Numbered from the stretch's first letter, positions 49,980-62,562 are shown. The stretch is DNA of 64,000 nucleotides from Isochrysis galbana (GCA_018136815.1 CM030936.1:4911207-4975206), one strand, 5' to 3'. The notes: generated by a model not told the origin, from the sequence alone. Translations and numbers: made by a program.

Positions 49980-52900
49980 GGGTCCGGCGGGGTCCCCGTC
50001 CTTCAAACCCTGGCGGAGAACATCGCGGGCGGTGGGCCCGAACGCCACCACCACCATCCCGATCCGATCCCTACGCCGCTTGGGGAGAAGAGCTGTCAAC
50101 GCGGCGATTCTCCCCCTGTCTCTAGCTCTATTCAGTCCTCGACGGTGGGAGCCGCCTCGCCGGCTGAAGCCCCCGCCGAACGGCTATCTCGGAAGCCGGA
50201 GTCGACACTTGACCCGGGCTCCTGGAAACAGGTTTGCCCCGGAGATCGTCGCGACCCGACTCTCCGAAATTCGTGTACGTCTACAAGTTCTTCTATTACT
50301 TCGCACGCTATTAGGATGTTAGGGGCTGATTCTCGCTCGCTGCCCCTCTTGGAGTCTGTTTCTACGGATACTATGCTGTCTTCGGTTTCTTCTAATTCTC
50401 CTAGGTCTTTCGACGCATCTTCATCCCTGGATTCACCCCCCGACGGCCCTGCCCAAGGGGGTGGGCTAGGTGGATCCGACGCGTCTTCGGTCTCTTCGTT
50501 TCGTAAACAATCGGTTGTGAAGCCCTCGAGGGCTGTCGACTCGGTATCATCTTCTGCTCTAGGTTCTATGGATAGGTCCGACGTGGCCGCTGCCGCGTCC
50601 GAAAACGTCGTTGCTGCTTTACCTGTTTCTGCTCTTTCCCGGCGGGACCCCTCTGGAGACCTCTCTCCCAAGGGCCATAGCCGGAGCCGCTCTGCGGACA
50701 AATTGTCGTTGTCTACCGTAGGTTCTCGTGCAGTGGAGGCGGAGACTAGTGCCTCCTCCTCACCTCTCTCCCCGGTTCGTTATATTTCTCCGTCATCGTG
50801 TTCATTCTCTCGTCTCGAAGTTGCACCTGTTCTCGTTTCCGACCTGGTTCCCGACCCGGAAGGGTCGGCTTCCGGAGTCAATGAAGTTGAAGGTTCCAAG
50901 GGAGCTGCGGCTTTCCGCGCTCACGCCGTGGCCACCCCAGACTCGGGAGACGCAGTGGCCGTCGATTACGATCTCTCGTCGCGCCCCACGCGGACGCCGG
51001 CGTCTCCTCTTTCTCTCGGCTCTCCGGAGGGTCCCCGTTCCAGGGATCGCCCGCCGGGGCCAACCCCCTTCAGGTCTAGCCCACCGAAACTTCAGGGCGA
51101 CGACCCCCTCCCCCTGAATTCTACTGCCGAGGCCATCCACCGGATCGCCGTGGTTGGTTGTTCCTCGGCCGCCAAGTCTACGGAAGCTGCCCGCGCCCCT
51201 ACGCGCGAGCTCCAAATGTTAGCCGCCTCCCGTGCCCGGGCTAGCGGTTCCTTCGTCATCTTGCCCCGCCATCTCGCCGAAGCTGCTCTAGCCTTGCGGC
51301 GGCCGGACGCGAGCACTCATTCATCACCCTCTGCCGTGTTGCCGACGCATTTTGACGAGCTTTGCGCTGAGTTAGCGGCGATCCACGACGCCGTGACGCT
51401 CGACGCGGCCGAGGGGATTCCTTCACCCCGCGTTCTAGTCGTCGGTGAAGCTAGCGGGGTCGTGTCTTCGATGTTCCTACTCGCCGGAGCGCACGTCGCG
51501 ACGTGCGATCTACGACCGTCGGAGATCGACTACATTCCCCACTTCTGCGGAGATGCTCTTCACATTCAAAACCTCGGTTGGGACCTCGTGGTCGCGCATC
51601 CGCCGTGCACGTATTTGTCGGCGGTGAGTTGCCAGTGGCTCGATCGGGAGCCGGGACGACGCCAGGCTCTCGAATCCGCCGCTAGAGTCTTCCTCGCCAT
51701 GGCAAGCGCCGACGCGCCTTTCGTTGCCGTCGAAAATCCTCGAATGCACGCGGAAGCCTCCGCCTTAGTCGGGGGGTTGCGACCGCGGCAGTTTGTGCAG
51801 CCGTGGCAGCACGGCACGGGCCATCAAAAAGCAACTGGCCTGTACCTGACGGCTTCACTCCCGTCCTTGCATCCTTCGAAGATTGTCGAGGGACGTCTAT
51901 CCGCTATGGCGGATCTATCGCCGTCGCCCCACCGTGGCGCCCTTCGCAGCCGCACCTATGTAGGCATTGCCGGTGCAATGGCGGCCCAGTGGATGCCGGT
52001 CCTGCGCCGTTATGCGCGCGAAGCCAAGGCGTCGCGTTCGCTCGACTTCACGGTGGACTGGGCAATTTCCCAAGCTGCTGCCAGCTTGAGAGAACGCCCT
52101 TCGCTCTGCTCGACCGGCTTCGAACTGGCTGAGCCGAGGACGGCTCTGGCTCGCTTCATGGAGGGGAGAGGCGAAGCAGCTTCTAGCTCTCACCTCACGC
52201 CTCCCAGCGGTTCGCCAGTGTCTGATTCGGTTGTCGTGATCTCAGACGCGGGCCCCGTTGCCGATGCGTCTCGCCTGCTTCATCAGAAGGACTCGGAAAC
52301 CAACGCATCGCAAGACGGGACCGTGGCGGAAGTGGACTGCTTCACGCCGTGGGAGTGGCCCATAAGGGACCGCTCTACAACGCCAGGCCCTCCAAACACG
52401 GTGAAGAAGCGCCGCAGCAAGTGGCAGGTCTTCGATCGTGATGTAATTTCGGGGGTCCATCGGTGGCAGGATGTCACGCCTTCCATCGCCCAAGAAATCG
52501 CTGAGCAAGCGGCAGCTGCGGAGCCGTCGGAACCTTCCATCTTGTCTCGACTGGGCTCTCAAGGCATCAATGCACTATCTCCGAGCGCCTCCTTCACGGC
52601 TGGCGACGAAGGAGTGGCCGAACCGACCGGTTCGGTCGTAGCCGAAAGGCCACTTGAAAACGGGGATGTTGGGCTGGACTCGGGAGAAGATGACACGCCC
52701 GAGATGCCAGAACACCGGAGCATGCAGACCCTCGAGACCAAGCCCTCCGACGCCGCCGAAGGAGAGGATACTCCACGGGCACTGTATTGCGATGGGGCTG
52801 CCGCTAGAGGCCTCAGTGCGGCCGGTTTTTCCGAGTTGTCGAAGCTTCCGAAGACAGACTTGCAGAAGTCCCTGGAGAAGGAATGGTCACGCCAAATGGA

Positions 52901-55900
52901 TCAACCTCGGCATCCGACGGACCGTCGAGGGCTAGGCTATGATGGCGTGCCTAACCCCTCTAGTTCGGCAAAGGCATCCCCATACTCTTCAATACCATTC
53001 GTGCCGCAGACGGTAGCCGCCGCTATCGAGCGAGTGCCCCACGTCGATGAATCTTCTCCGTCCAGGCTAGCCTCCAATCCAACCACCCTGTCACCCGGAG
53101 CCGGAACCTCACTTCCGGTGGAATCTATCGCGGACACTCCGCCGCCGCTCTACCCTCGTCACTGCCTCTATGTCCGTGATCTCGTGGTCTGCCGTGCCGA
53201 TGGCGACCGCGCGGCGCAAGGGTTCGTTCTCCCGGACGTTGCCCTCACGGTGAACAGCACCCTGGCTGACACTGGAGCGGGCCCGTCAGTAATCACCACT
53301 GCTCTTCTCGATCGACTACCTGAAGACGCTTGCGTCGAACGCGTATCGGACGCTACCGTCCCCAACCTACATGGGCCGGACGGCCTTCCTCTCATCACTA
53401 GGGGCCGGGCTAGCCTCGTCTTCTCCTTGTCCGGTCGCCTCTTCCGTCATTCGTTCGCGGTCATCGAAGGAAACCCGATGCTTCTGCTCGGGAACGATTT
53501 TTTGGCCGCCCACTCCGCTACCATTTCTCTCGACGCCGCGAGCTCGGAGGGAAGCCTCCGCCTCCGTCCTGCCTCTGGCGATTCAGAAGACTCTTCAAGA
53601 GTCCTTTCCGAATGCGTAGTCAGAGTTTCCACGGCGCCACCCCCAGTCGCGGACTCCGGCTTCGTCGGAGCTATCTCGATGTCACCCGGTCAGCCGCTGA
53701 CTGTCGACTTTCTGGAGAGGTCGACGGCAACACGAGAGATCCCGGCCGGATCGGAGGGTGAGGCTGCTGCTGATGCTAGGCAGCCACTCTATACACCTCT
53801 CTTTGAGTCTGCCGACGAGTTTGCGGCCAAAGCTCCGGCGTCTACCTCGTCCGAATATCTTCTCTACACGGAGCAAGCGGTGACGATTCCTGCCTTCCAC
53901 CGCGCAACCATTTGGGTCAGGGTTCCGCTAGCTCTCCGAGATCATTCGGACTGCGCGATGCTGGTCGACCGCCTACCAAATCGCGAGGCTCTCGATTCGT
54001 CTCCTCTCGTAATGCCCACGGTGGTCACGCCCACGGACGATCACCGCATCGCGGTGACGATCGTCCACACCGGGGTCAATGCGCTGACCCTGCCGTCTCT
54101 GCATCCGATAGCTTCGCTCCAGGTGCGTTTCAAGTTGCACCGGGGCTGGACTCCGACTGGAAGCGAGGGGGATGGTGACCCTGTCACCGCGCTGAGCGAG
54201 GAGCAACGAGCTCTACTCGACTCAGCCACCATCGATCCGGACCGGCTTCTTTCCGACGATCAACGAGAAGAAGTACGCCAACTCTTGGCCCGGCGCATCA
54301 AAGCTTTCGCGTTGCACCCGGGGGCTCCAAACCATACGCACGTTCTCGAGGTGGAGTTGCCACTCAACCCCGGCGCTGTTCCTCACCGGCATGCTCCGTC
54401 TAGAGTGGGTCGCGCAGGCGAGCTCATCATAGAAGAGGAGGTAGCCAAGATGGAAGCCGCCGGCATTATTCGCAAGTCAAATTCGGCTTGGGCTTCCCGA
54501 GTAGTCCTGGTCAGCAAGAAAGATGGCTCCGTTCGATTCTGCGTGGACTACCGCGACACTAACGCCAAGCTACGCGTCGAGGATAGCCCTCTACCCCTCA
54601 TTGTAGAGGCTATTGATAGGCTAGCGTCCGGCCAAGGGCCGCTCAGTTCTCTCTTCGTATGTACTCTCGATTTAGCCTCTGGTTTTTGGGGCATCCCGAT
54701 CAAAGAATCGCACAAACATATCACCGCTTTCACTACCCACCGCGGCAAATACGAGTTCAACTTTCTACCGTTCGGCATCTAATCAGGTCCCTCCTACATG
54801 TGCCGCTTGATGGACATCGTTCTCGGTGCGCTAGCGTGGGAGATCTGCATGCCTTACCTCGATGATGTGGGCATCTGGTCAACGGGCGTGGGTCCTTCCG
54901 AAGAGGCCAGGGCACAGGCTTCGTTCGAGCAAATGCTTCACCGGCTAGACCTAGTTCTCGAGCGGCTAGAGTGGGCCGGTCTGACCTGCAAGATGTCCAA
55001 GTGTGTCTTCTTTGCCACCTCTACGGAGTACCTCGGTCACGTTGTCTCGAGGGAAGGTCTCAAGATGGACCCGAAGAAGGTCGCAGCTGTCGCCGACATC
55101 GACCCGTCATCCATCAACTCCTTGGAAGCGGTTCGATCTTTCCTCGGCCTTTGCTCCTACTACCGTCGATTCATTCGCCAATTCGCCGCTAAGGCTGCTC
55201 CTCTCACTGCCCTCACGCGGAAGGGCTGCGACGTGGCAAAGGAGTCCCAGTCCGAGGAGTGTCGCCGAGCTATCCAAGAGCTCAAGACAGCGATCACCTC
55301 GGAGCCCGTCTTGACTCCACCCAGGGATGATCGGCCCTTCATCGTCAAGACCGATGGGGCTAGCAAGTTGGGTATCGCCGGCATCCTCTCGCAGCTAGGA
55401 GACGATAACCGTGAACGAGTCGTTGGGTACTACGCTCGCAGTCTCACCTCGGCCGAACGCCATTGGACGGTGACCGAGATTGAGCTCTTGGCTGCCCTGG
55501 AATCAATCCGAAATTGGCGACCCTACCTTTGGGGGCGTCGGTTCAAGTTAGTCGTCGACCACTCCGCGCTGCGATGGCTGCATACCATGAAGGATCAAGT
55601 AGCCGGTGGGCCAGCCTCTCGGCTGACTCGGTGGGCTCTCAAGTTGGCTGAGTACCGGTTCGATGTCGAACATAAACCAGGAGCTGTTCATCAGGATGCT
55701 GACGGGCTGTCCCGGCTAGCATCCCTGGAGCCGGAACACGAAGACGAACCACTCGCCGGCCCAGCATCGTTAGCGGTACGTGAGCCTGGCTCAGAGTCTC
55801 TAGCCGAGCGTGAACGGTCTCATCCGGTGGCTGCCATCACGCGCTCCGTAGCTACGGCGCGAGGGCTTCAAGCCTTGGACCGATCTCGTCGTCGAGCCTC

Positions 55901-57628
55901 CGATTCCGGGTCCGCCATCCAGTCCAGTTATTTGGCTCCGGGTACGCCGACTTCCGAAGAGATGAGAGCGGCCCTGGCGGAAGATCCGTTCGTAGAGCCA
56001 CTCCTAGGCTCAAGAGAGACGGTCAATCACGAGCCATCAGGCCAAGGGTCGCCTCCGCCGGCCGCCGCCTCAGGCCCCATTGCCGAAGATGATTCGTGTT
56101 CCAGTTCTGTCGCTCCCGCTCCCGCTCAGCAATCCAAGATGCTTCGCCGTTTCGTCGTTCACGATGGGCTCGTCTACTATCGCACCGTCCTTGACTCCAC
56201 CGACTCGGACTCGCTAGTGCTCTATGTTCCGCCCTCGTTGCGGTCTCGCTACCTTTTTGCCTACCACGATCGCTCCGGTCACCTCGGAGTTTCTCGAATG
56301 TCTGGTCTTCTTCGTACTCGGGTATACTGGCCTGGCATGTCTTCCGACGTTGCGTCCTACGTCCGAGAATGCCACGAGTGCACCCTCGCCAAGCCGCTAC
56401 CTAGGGCTCTAGCGTCGCCCTCCGGTCTCTCCGTGGGTACCTACCCCTTTGATGTGGTCTACTGCGACGTGCTCTCACTGGCTCCCACTCACAACTTCGT
56501 GCCTGGAGTCTCGGGTTACGACAAGCTGGTCGTCTTCATCGACTCGCTCACTCGATGGATTGAGGCTGAGCCGTCGAATGGGGATCCCTCGTCGGAGATG
56601 GCCTTGGACATGTTCATCCGCTTGATTGTGACGCGTTATGGAGTCCCTAGGCAGCTTCGAACCGACGCCGGTTCGAATCTTTGTCGGTTCTTGTTTCGCG
56701 TATTCTGGAGCTCACCGGGACTGATTTGTCGAGTACAGAGCCGTACCGACATGAAGGTGTAGGCTTCGTCGAACGCGCTCAGCAAACGCTCATCCGTTTG
56801 ATGCGCGCCTCGAACGAGGGTGGCAGCCATTGGGTCGACCATTTGCCGTTCCTACTCCTCTCGTTGAGGGCTTCTTCCGGTCGTGTTACCTCCCGGTCTC
56901 CAGCGTCTTTGATCTTTGGGCGTGAGCTGCGTCTGCCCGCTCAACTCTCTGATCCGAAGTCCGTTTCGCCAACTGCTCTCGAGGCGGCGTCCGCCGACGT
57001 TCGCTCGTACGCATCCAGGCTCAATGCGAGCCTCCGCCTCTCATGGTCCAGCGCTCTCGAGGCTACCCTAGCCGCTCAGGCTGAGTCAGTCCGTGACGCT
57101 ACCATCAAGTCTCAAAGACCAGCTCGTTTCGAACCTGGGGATCGCGTCTGCATGCGATTACCAGGCCATGCCAACAAGTTGCAATTCATCTACTCGGGTC
57201 CCTACCGCGTCGTAGAGGCTCTGTCCGACACTAGGTACCGACTCCGTGATTTGGAGAACCGGTTAGTCAAGGAGGAGGTGCATATCTCGAACCTCCGGCC
57301 GTATCATACTTTCGTTGATGAAGAGCCGCTGGCTGACGACGAGTACATCGTTGAAAAGTTGCTCGATCGTCGTAGCCATGGCGGTTCTATCGAGTACCTC
57401 GTGAAGTGGCGTGGCTATTCTATTCGAGAAGCCACCTGGGAGCCTCGTTCCGAGTTGCTCCGTCGTTGTTCTGATTTGCTTGATGAGTATGATCGCTCCG
57501 TCGAAGAGACTTGTCCAGAAGATGTTGAGTCCCCGGAAGCAACTTCTTCGTCGGCCAGGGATACTCCTCTTCCTCCCGTTCTCGATGCGCCGTCTTCGCG
57601 CACTCGATCCAGGCTCCATTCTCGTTGA
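49980..57628 (+). pseudogene. pol: Chromovirus pol, copy 2, with stop and frameshift
   Basis: The frame after the gag TAG stays open and in the same phase, from GSGGVPVLQ through a Ser/Pro-rich linker of about 460 residues to the methyltransferase-like domain (about 51370-51990), protease (DTGAGPSVI, near 53270) and RT, where TAA at 54780-54782 truncates it just after the FLPFGI motif. The next segment (54798-56762) carries YLDD, RNase H and part of the integrase. Loss of one nucleotide near 56683 (CTTTGTCGG versus CTATGTTCGG in copy 1) shifts the frame, and the last segment (56681-57628) carries the integrase end and the chromodomain. Otherwise it is very close to copy 1. Confidence 0.92.
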
Positions 57629-58015
57629 TCCCATGTCTTGGGTAAGGGACCCGTCCCTCTAGGCTAGCCCCACGCCTCGGCTAGGGCTCCGAGTTCAAAT
57701 TTCTGTCAGAGCGAATCATGGAGGTGCTGAACGCGTGCTGCCTGCGCTCTACACCCGGCGCAACACCCGAGCAAAGCTCCTGTAAAAGGGAGAAGTGGGT
57801 GGGGCAGTGCGTACGAAAGAGGCCGCCGCGTTAAGCCGCCGATTTCGTGCTCGCTTTGGATCCAAAGGGTGTTCTTGTCTCCACGTTTCGCTCGCTATGT
57901 TCCGTTGCTTCTTGTTCCGATTCTGACCTCTGGTCAGCTCAGGTTCCAGTTTCCAGGTCTCTGTTTCCAGGTTCACCGCTCGACATCGGGAGACGTCTCG
58001 ATCTTAGTCGGGGGG

Positions 58016-59330
58016 TGTCGCATTCATCCTAGATGATGCGATTTCCAGGCTCTTGTTTCCAGGTCCTTCGCCGTGCGGCCACACGGTGAAGCTCAGGTAC
58101 TTCTAGGTTGGTAGGGTTCGTCCCTAGCGATCTAGAATTCGAGTTCTCGTTTCGTTCCTTCTAGCCTGTCTGTCAGGTCTAGATTCCAGGTTTCCTCCTT
58201 TCGGGTAATCTTGACCCAAAGGAGCCAGGTCGCCTGTCACTCGCTGCGCGCTTGTCTCAGGCTCTCAGGTTACCTTGTGAAGGCTTGTTTAGCTTCTTGC
58301 AAGGCTTGTCGTTTCTTGTTGGGTTCCGGTTCTTTCTTGGGACCTGCTCACTTTCGTTGTCGTCCAGGCCTGTTCTTCGTAGGTTCTGCTTGGCCTGGTT
58401 AGGGTTTCGTTGCCTTCCGGCGTTTGGCGTTGGCGTTCGGAAATTTCCTCTCACATTCCCTAGGTCCGCTACCCTTGGCTTGTAGGTCCTTGCTTCTTTC
58501 TTCTCGGTCAAGGTTTTGGCGAGCGAGTCGGTTGCTCTAGCCGCTCGAGATTTGAGGTTTAATTTGCCATCTCCCCTTGGAGACCGGTGTAGGTTCGCTT
58601 CCTTGGTGAGGGAATCTTTCCCCTTGATGCAAGTTACATGCAAGCCTTGGCCCCTTTGGTGTTTCTTCCCCTTGGTTGCTACTCAGGGTTGTTCGTTAGA
58701 AGCGTCTAGAAGGTTCACGCTCAACGGCAAGATTTATTCGGTCGTGAAGACATCTCGTTGCGATCTGTATCCAAAGTGATCGCCGTGGTCGCGCGACATG
58801 ACGCTCCCCTTCGGACTCTCCGCTACGTGGGAAGTTACAATGGAGACACGCTCCGGCCGTCGCTGCGGAGTCTCTCTCTCTCTCGCTCTCTCTCTCCGTC
58901 TCTCGCGACGTGTTTGAGTTATCGGTGATTTGGGGTCGCGGTTGCTTGATAATTTGCTTGGTTTGGGTGAATGATTCCGGTGTGTTCGTGGGTCGGTGTA
59001 TCCTGTTGTTCTCAGGCTCTTTGTCCGTCGTTGTTCGCTGCGTCGCTGCACTCTAGCAGCCTAGGCTCCCTCCCTGAGGGAAGAGTTCTTTGTAGGTCTA
59101 ACAATCTCTTAAAACCCAACACACTAGGGCCGCTAGGAGCGCCTCGCCGCCCCACAGCCCTTCGTTCGCCGTTCGTTCCCCGTCCAGACACCCAAATGGG
59201 GTTGCCCGACCCAGTCCAGAATTTCATTCACCCGACTCCCGGTGGGGAGGAGGGCCAAAGCGCCGCGCTAGCCGCCGGTGCTGCTCGCGACGGAGTGGCT
59301 CAGAGCCCTCCGGCTCCGCTCGACTCGACA
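58016..59330 (+). repeat. 3' LTR of chromovirus copy 2
   Basis: 1315 bp, TGTCG...CGACA, with small indels relative to copy 1 (for example a shortened GGCGTTTGGCGTT region near 58410-58440). The ATG frame MGLPDPVQNF is conserved near its end. It is preceded by the same GTCGGGGGG purine tract. Confidence 0.95.
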
Positions 59331-59546
59331 GGTTTCCCCCAGCGTGAACTCGAGGGACGTGCTGGGGTGCGCGGGGTCGGTGCGTGCATTGGGGGGAGGA
59401 CGAATATCGAGGGGAGGGGGCTGTGCCCCCTCCCCCCGGTAGCACTCGGACACCTGGCTCGTCAGGCATGGCGGGATTCCGGGACGGAAAAGTTGTGTCC
59501 TTTTAGCTAGTGGGGTTGGCTAGGATATAACATTAATTATTTTATT
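59331..59546 (+). mobile_element. Retroposon E, 3' fragment (host of chromovirus copy 2)
   Basis: Matches the last 210 bp or so of retroposon E (CCCAGCGTG ... GGACACCTGGCTCGTCAGGC ... GGCTAGGATATAACATTAAT) and ends in its A/T tail. It starts exactly at the LTR end, so the chromovirus inserted inside it. Confidence 0.8.
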
Positions 59547-59622
59547 TATTGTTTTAGAAGTTGTTTGCGTTTCTATGTCCCCTCCTTGCAGGCTAGTCAC
59601 GAGTCACCGTCGCGTCGTCCTA
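59547..59622 (+). repeat. Family B LTR fragment
   Basis: GTTTTAGAAGTTGTTTGCGT, then CTTGCAGGCTAGTCACGAGT and CACCGTCGCGT match the start of the family B LTR as read on the minus strand below 16330. Confidence 0.65.
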
Positions 59623-60355
59623 AGGTCGTTTGCCTTCATTTGGTACCCCTCGTTTCCAAATACGCGATGCGCCGCTCCCGGCACAAGAAAAAAATCTTCT
59701 TGTATTTGAGCAAAGGCACCCACCTCACAGTGCTCAACCATGCCTATAAATGGAATGTCGCCTGATGATATAGATATAGTACTCAAGCGATTGCAATGGA
59801 TCATAAGAAAGATGGACGAGAACTTTAAAAACTCATAACACCTCTCTTTCCGCCATATGCCAATTCTAAATCTGCCATGCAGGTTATGGCGGAAGCATTG
59901 GACGACATCAGTCCGCCGCCGCCTGTTGGGGTCAACCCGTCCAACCCAAAGTTTTCGACGTACACTTTCGAATGTCCGTGGTTATTCCGTTCATTAGATT
60001 TCAAGCACAATACGAAGATTAAAGACACCTTACACGCCATTTGCGAGATTGATAAATCATTCACACTGGTTTATATGAGACACACTCTCTTGAGCAACAA
60101 ATTCACTGTGAAAACAATCATCAAGATGAGTCGTGATGAGTGATGATCTGCTTGGTACAATCAAAGCTTATGTCGATTCGGAATTAACTCCCCACCTCCA
60201 AGAATTGTTAGAAGGTGTCGATTCGGGTTCAGCTTCCCAAGTAAAGATTGAAAACAAATGGCCGCTTATCGATTCGGGTTCAGCTCCCGTAAAGATTGAA
60301 ACCACAAGCAAGGCCCAGTAACATGTAACATGTAACATCAGCAATACAAAAAAGC
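59623..60355 (+). mobile_element. Repeat D copy 2, degraded ORF
   Basis: Same opening (GTTTGCCTTCATTTGGTACC) and same protein as copy 1, but with a frameshift after WIIRKMDENFK (59810-59835). The frame resumes at 59877 (MQVMAEALDDISPPPP, CEIDKSFTLVY) and stops at 60141. An overlapping frame from 60136 (MSDDLLGTIKAYVDSELTPH) runs to 60321 and contains a short tandem (DSGSASQVKIE, DSGSAPVKIE). Copy 2 extends further 3' than copy 1, where the LINE fragment cuts in. Confidence 0.55.
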
Positions 60356-60483
60356 TCGGCCCTAGGACACCGGGTCGAGCTCACCATGAGGCATGAGGGC
60401 GCTCCTGCCGAGCGAGTCCACCGCGGCAGGGGGCGTACATCTCATGCGAGCGTCTCCACGGGGTGCTCCTCAAGCAGCGCCAT

Positions 60484-61590
60484 CACGCGCGATTGGTCTC
60501 CCCGCTGGCCTGGATGCCCCGTCAGGCTGATATCAGGTTCTGATATCAGGTTATCAGGCCTACTAGACCTGATAACCTGATATCAGGCTGATATTATGAC
60601 TACTAACTTTAGAATAAAATAAAATTCACGTCAGTAAACGAGCCATCGACCCGAACCGCGAGCGATCGGCCATGCCTCTCAGTGACGATGGATGATGGGC
60701 TGCGAGGCTGGGTGGAGGCGAGGCTGGTGGCGGCGAGGCTGGGTGGAGGTGAGGCTGGTGGAGGCGAGGCTGGTCGCAACGAGGCTGGTGGCGGCGAGGC
60801 TGGTCGTAATGAGGCTGGTGGTAACGAGGCTGGAGTGGCGGTGGGGTTGGTGGCGGCCAGGCTGGTTGCGGCGAGGCTGGTGGCTGCGAGGCTGGTGGCT
60901 GCGAGGCTGGTGGCTGCGAGGCTGGTGTCGGCGAGGCTGGTGGCTGCGAGGCTGGTGGCTGCGAGGCTGGGTGCAGGCGAGGCTGGTGGCTGCGAGGCTG
61001 GGTGGAGGCGAGGCTGGTGGCGGCGACGCTGGTTGCCAGGGGGGAGGGCGACTGGTGTTGAGGTGGGGAGGCGGGGTGGCGCTGGGGCAGGCGCGAGCGC
61101 AGCGGCGAGGCTGGCAGCGAGGCGGGTGAGCCAGCGAGGCGGGCGGCTGCGAAGGGGACGGCGGTGGGGCGAGCAGAGGTAGCAGGGGACGCGCTGGCGG
61201 CGGAGCGGGCGGGAACAGCGGCAGCAGTCGCGGGCTCTGGGGGGGGGGAGGGGTGTGGGGCGGGTGCGCCTCCGGCGGAGCGGCAGAGGCGGGTGCGCGG
61301 GGGGGGCGGCGTGGGTTCCCGCGGGGGGGAGGGGTGGGGGTTCGCTGGGGGGGGGGGCTCTCCCCTCCGCTTCCACACGAACCCCCTCTCCGCTTCTAGC
61401 TAGACGTAGTCCATTTCCTCGGATCTTAGAATGGCTCATTAGAAAATTATAATATTAGTGGTGGACCACCTGATATCAGCCTGATATCAGGTCCTGATAT
61501 CACCTGATATCAGGTATCAGGTCGCCAAGACCTGATGACCTGAGACCTGACGGGGCATCCGGGCCCGCTGGCAGGCACCCAATCGGTCCT
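60484..61590. mobile_element. Inverted-repeat element with TGATATCA palindromes around a minisatellite
   Basis: The left end (GGATGCCCCGTCAGG, then repeated CCTGATATCAGG) is mirrored on the right; the reverse complement of the right end reads GGATGCCCCGTCAGG, then the same palindromes. Between them, 60710-61030 is a GC-rich minisatellite with a GCGAGGCTGGTGGCT-type unit. The outermost CGATTGG also matches. No target duplication is obvious and there is no transposase, so it is probably a non-autonomous DNA element. Minus-strand and plus-strand open frames across the minisatellite are translations of the repeat, not genes. Confidence 0.65.
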
Positions 61591-62004
61591 CAGTCCTCAG
61601 CCGGCTGCTTGCGCTTGCCGCGGCAGGGAGTCCTGTCTTGAGTAAGCGCTAGCCTCGTTCCTTTGCCGCGCCGCGACCCATAAAAATTTGTTAAAAAATT
61701 TCTACCGCTTTGCTTTGGTGTATTTCTTCAATCATTGTCATTGTCATTGATTGTCAATCAATACTGACTTTTTCTTTTCTACATCCTTCGAAGTTAAAAT
61801 AGTGTTTGACCGCCCTACGCCGACTTAGGCGAAAATTGTTGTTGGCCTGTGTCTTTGACGATTGAGCACATTTCGGCCTCAAAGATAAGCTTGAATAAGC
61901 TTGTACCTTTCTCGGGAATGGCAATGATTGGGAGGTTTCGCCTTTGGCGGTGGGGGAGCGTCAGAGTCAGAGTTTCATTGAAGAATTTTGTTGTTATGTA
62001 AGTA
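61591..62004. other. Intergenic, AT-richer, no gene recognised
   Basis: Contains short TTGTCATTGATTGTCAATCA repeats near 61737-61760. No coding motif. Confidence 0.4.
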
Positions 62005-62126
62005 GAACCTTAGTGCTGGTGCTGAGGGACCGTACGTAGCCTTTCGACGGCAACGGAGCCCCTCCTACCCCGCGATGGGGGGGGGTCTCATCCGGTGTAA
62101 AGTATGAGGCTAGGAAATGCTAGCGA
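62005..62126 (-). repeat. Repeat H copy 2
   Basis: Inverted copy of 38196-38325 (AACCTTAGTGCT, GACGGCAACGGAGCCCCTCC, GGCTAGGAAATGCTAGC). The MITE at 62127 is inserted at its edge. Confidence 0.65.
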
Positions 62127-62554
62127 CCTAGTTGGGCTGTAAGTACTGATATTAGTACTGATGCATTAGTGTAAGCTCCCTAGGAGCTGATATACTGATG
62201 TTAGTGCCTAGGCTGCCAGTTCAAAAATAAAACTGAAAACAAAACTCCGGAGCGGGAACGAGCCCCCGCGAACAAGCGCAGAGGCGCGCCCGCCCGCTCC
62301 CTCCCCCCCATCTCTCATCTCTCCTGCTAGCTGCCCCCCCCACGCCACCTTGGCCTCTTGGCGCTGCCCTCCCCTTTGCGCGCGCGCCACGCGCTGCACG
62401 CTGAACACCCCCCAGTAAGTATAAGTATAAGTATAATAATAGCGATACTAGAAGTTATAATAGGGGTGTAAGCTGATGTTAGTACTGATGTAAGTACTGA
62501 TGTAAGTGTAAGCTCAAAACCACCGTAAGCTTACGGACTGACAGCCCAACTAGG
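62127..62554. mobile_element. hAT-type MITE, 428 bp
   Basis: Perfect 14-bp terminal inverted repeats: CCTAGTTGGGCTGT at 62127-62140 and ACAGCCCAACTAGG at 62541-62554. Perfect 8-bp target duplication GCTAGCGA at 62119-62126 and 62555-62562. An 8-bp duplication is diagnostic of hAT-superfamily transposases. The interior has repeated TAAGTACTGAT / TTAGTGTAAGCTC subterminal motifs and no ORF. hAT-like transposase fragments elsewhere in the window (24846-25628, 27398-28009) fit, though no direct link is shown. Confidence 0.9.
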
Positions 62555-62562
62555 GCTAGCGA

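Larger units (their letters stand above)
49647..59330 (+). mobile_element. Ty3 chromovirus copy 2 (family A), with gag end, degenerate pol
   Basis: 5' end lost in the gap; 3' LTR at 58016-59330. It retains what copy 1 lacks: the C-terminal part of gag, an in-frame TAG and the Ser-rich start of pol. Pol is broken at 54780-54782 (CAA to TAA) and by a 1-nt loss near 56683. The right flank (GGTTTCCCCCAGCGTG) is retroposon E sequence, so it inserted into such a copy; GGTTT at 59331-59335 is the expected right target duplication. Confidence 0.92.

Noticed and set aside
60609-61439. Long minus-strand open frame (276 codons) and opposing plus-strand frames
   Set aside because: They translate a GC-rich minisatellite (repeats of SLAAT on one strand, EAGG-type on the other); both strands are open because of the repeat, not because of a gene.
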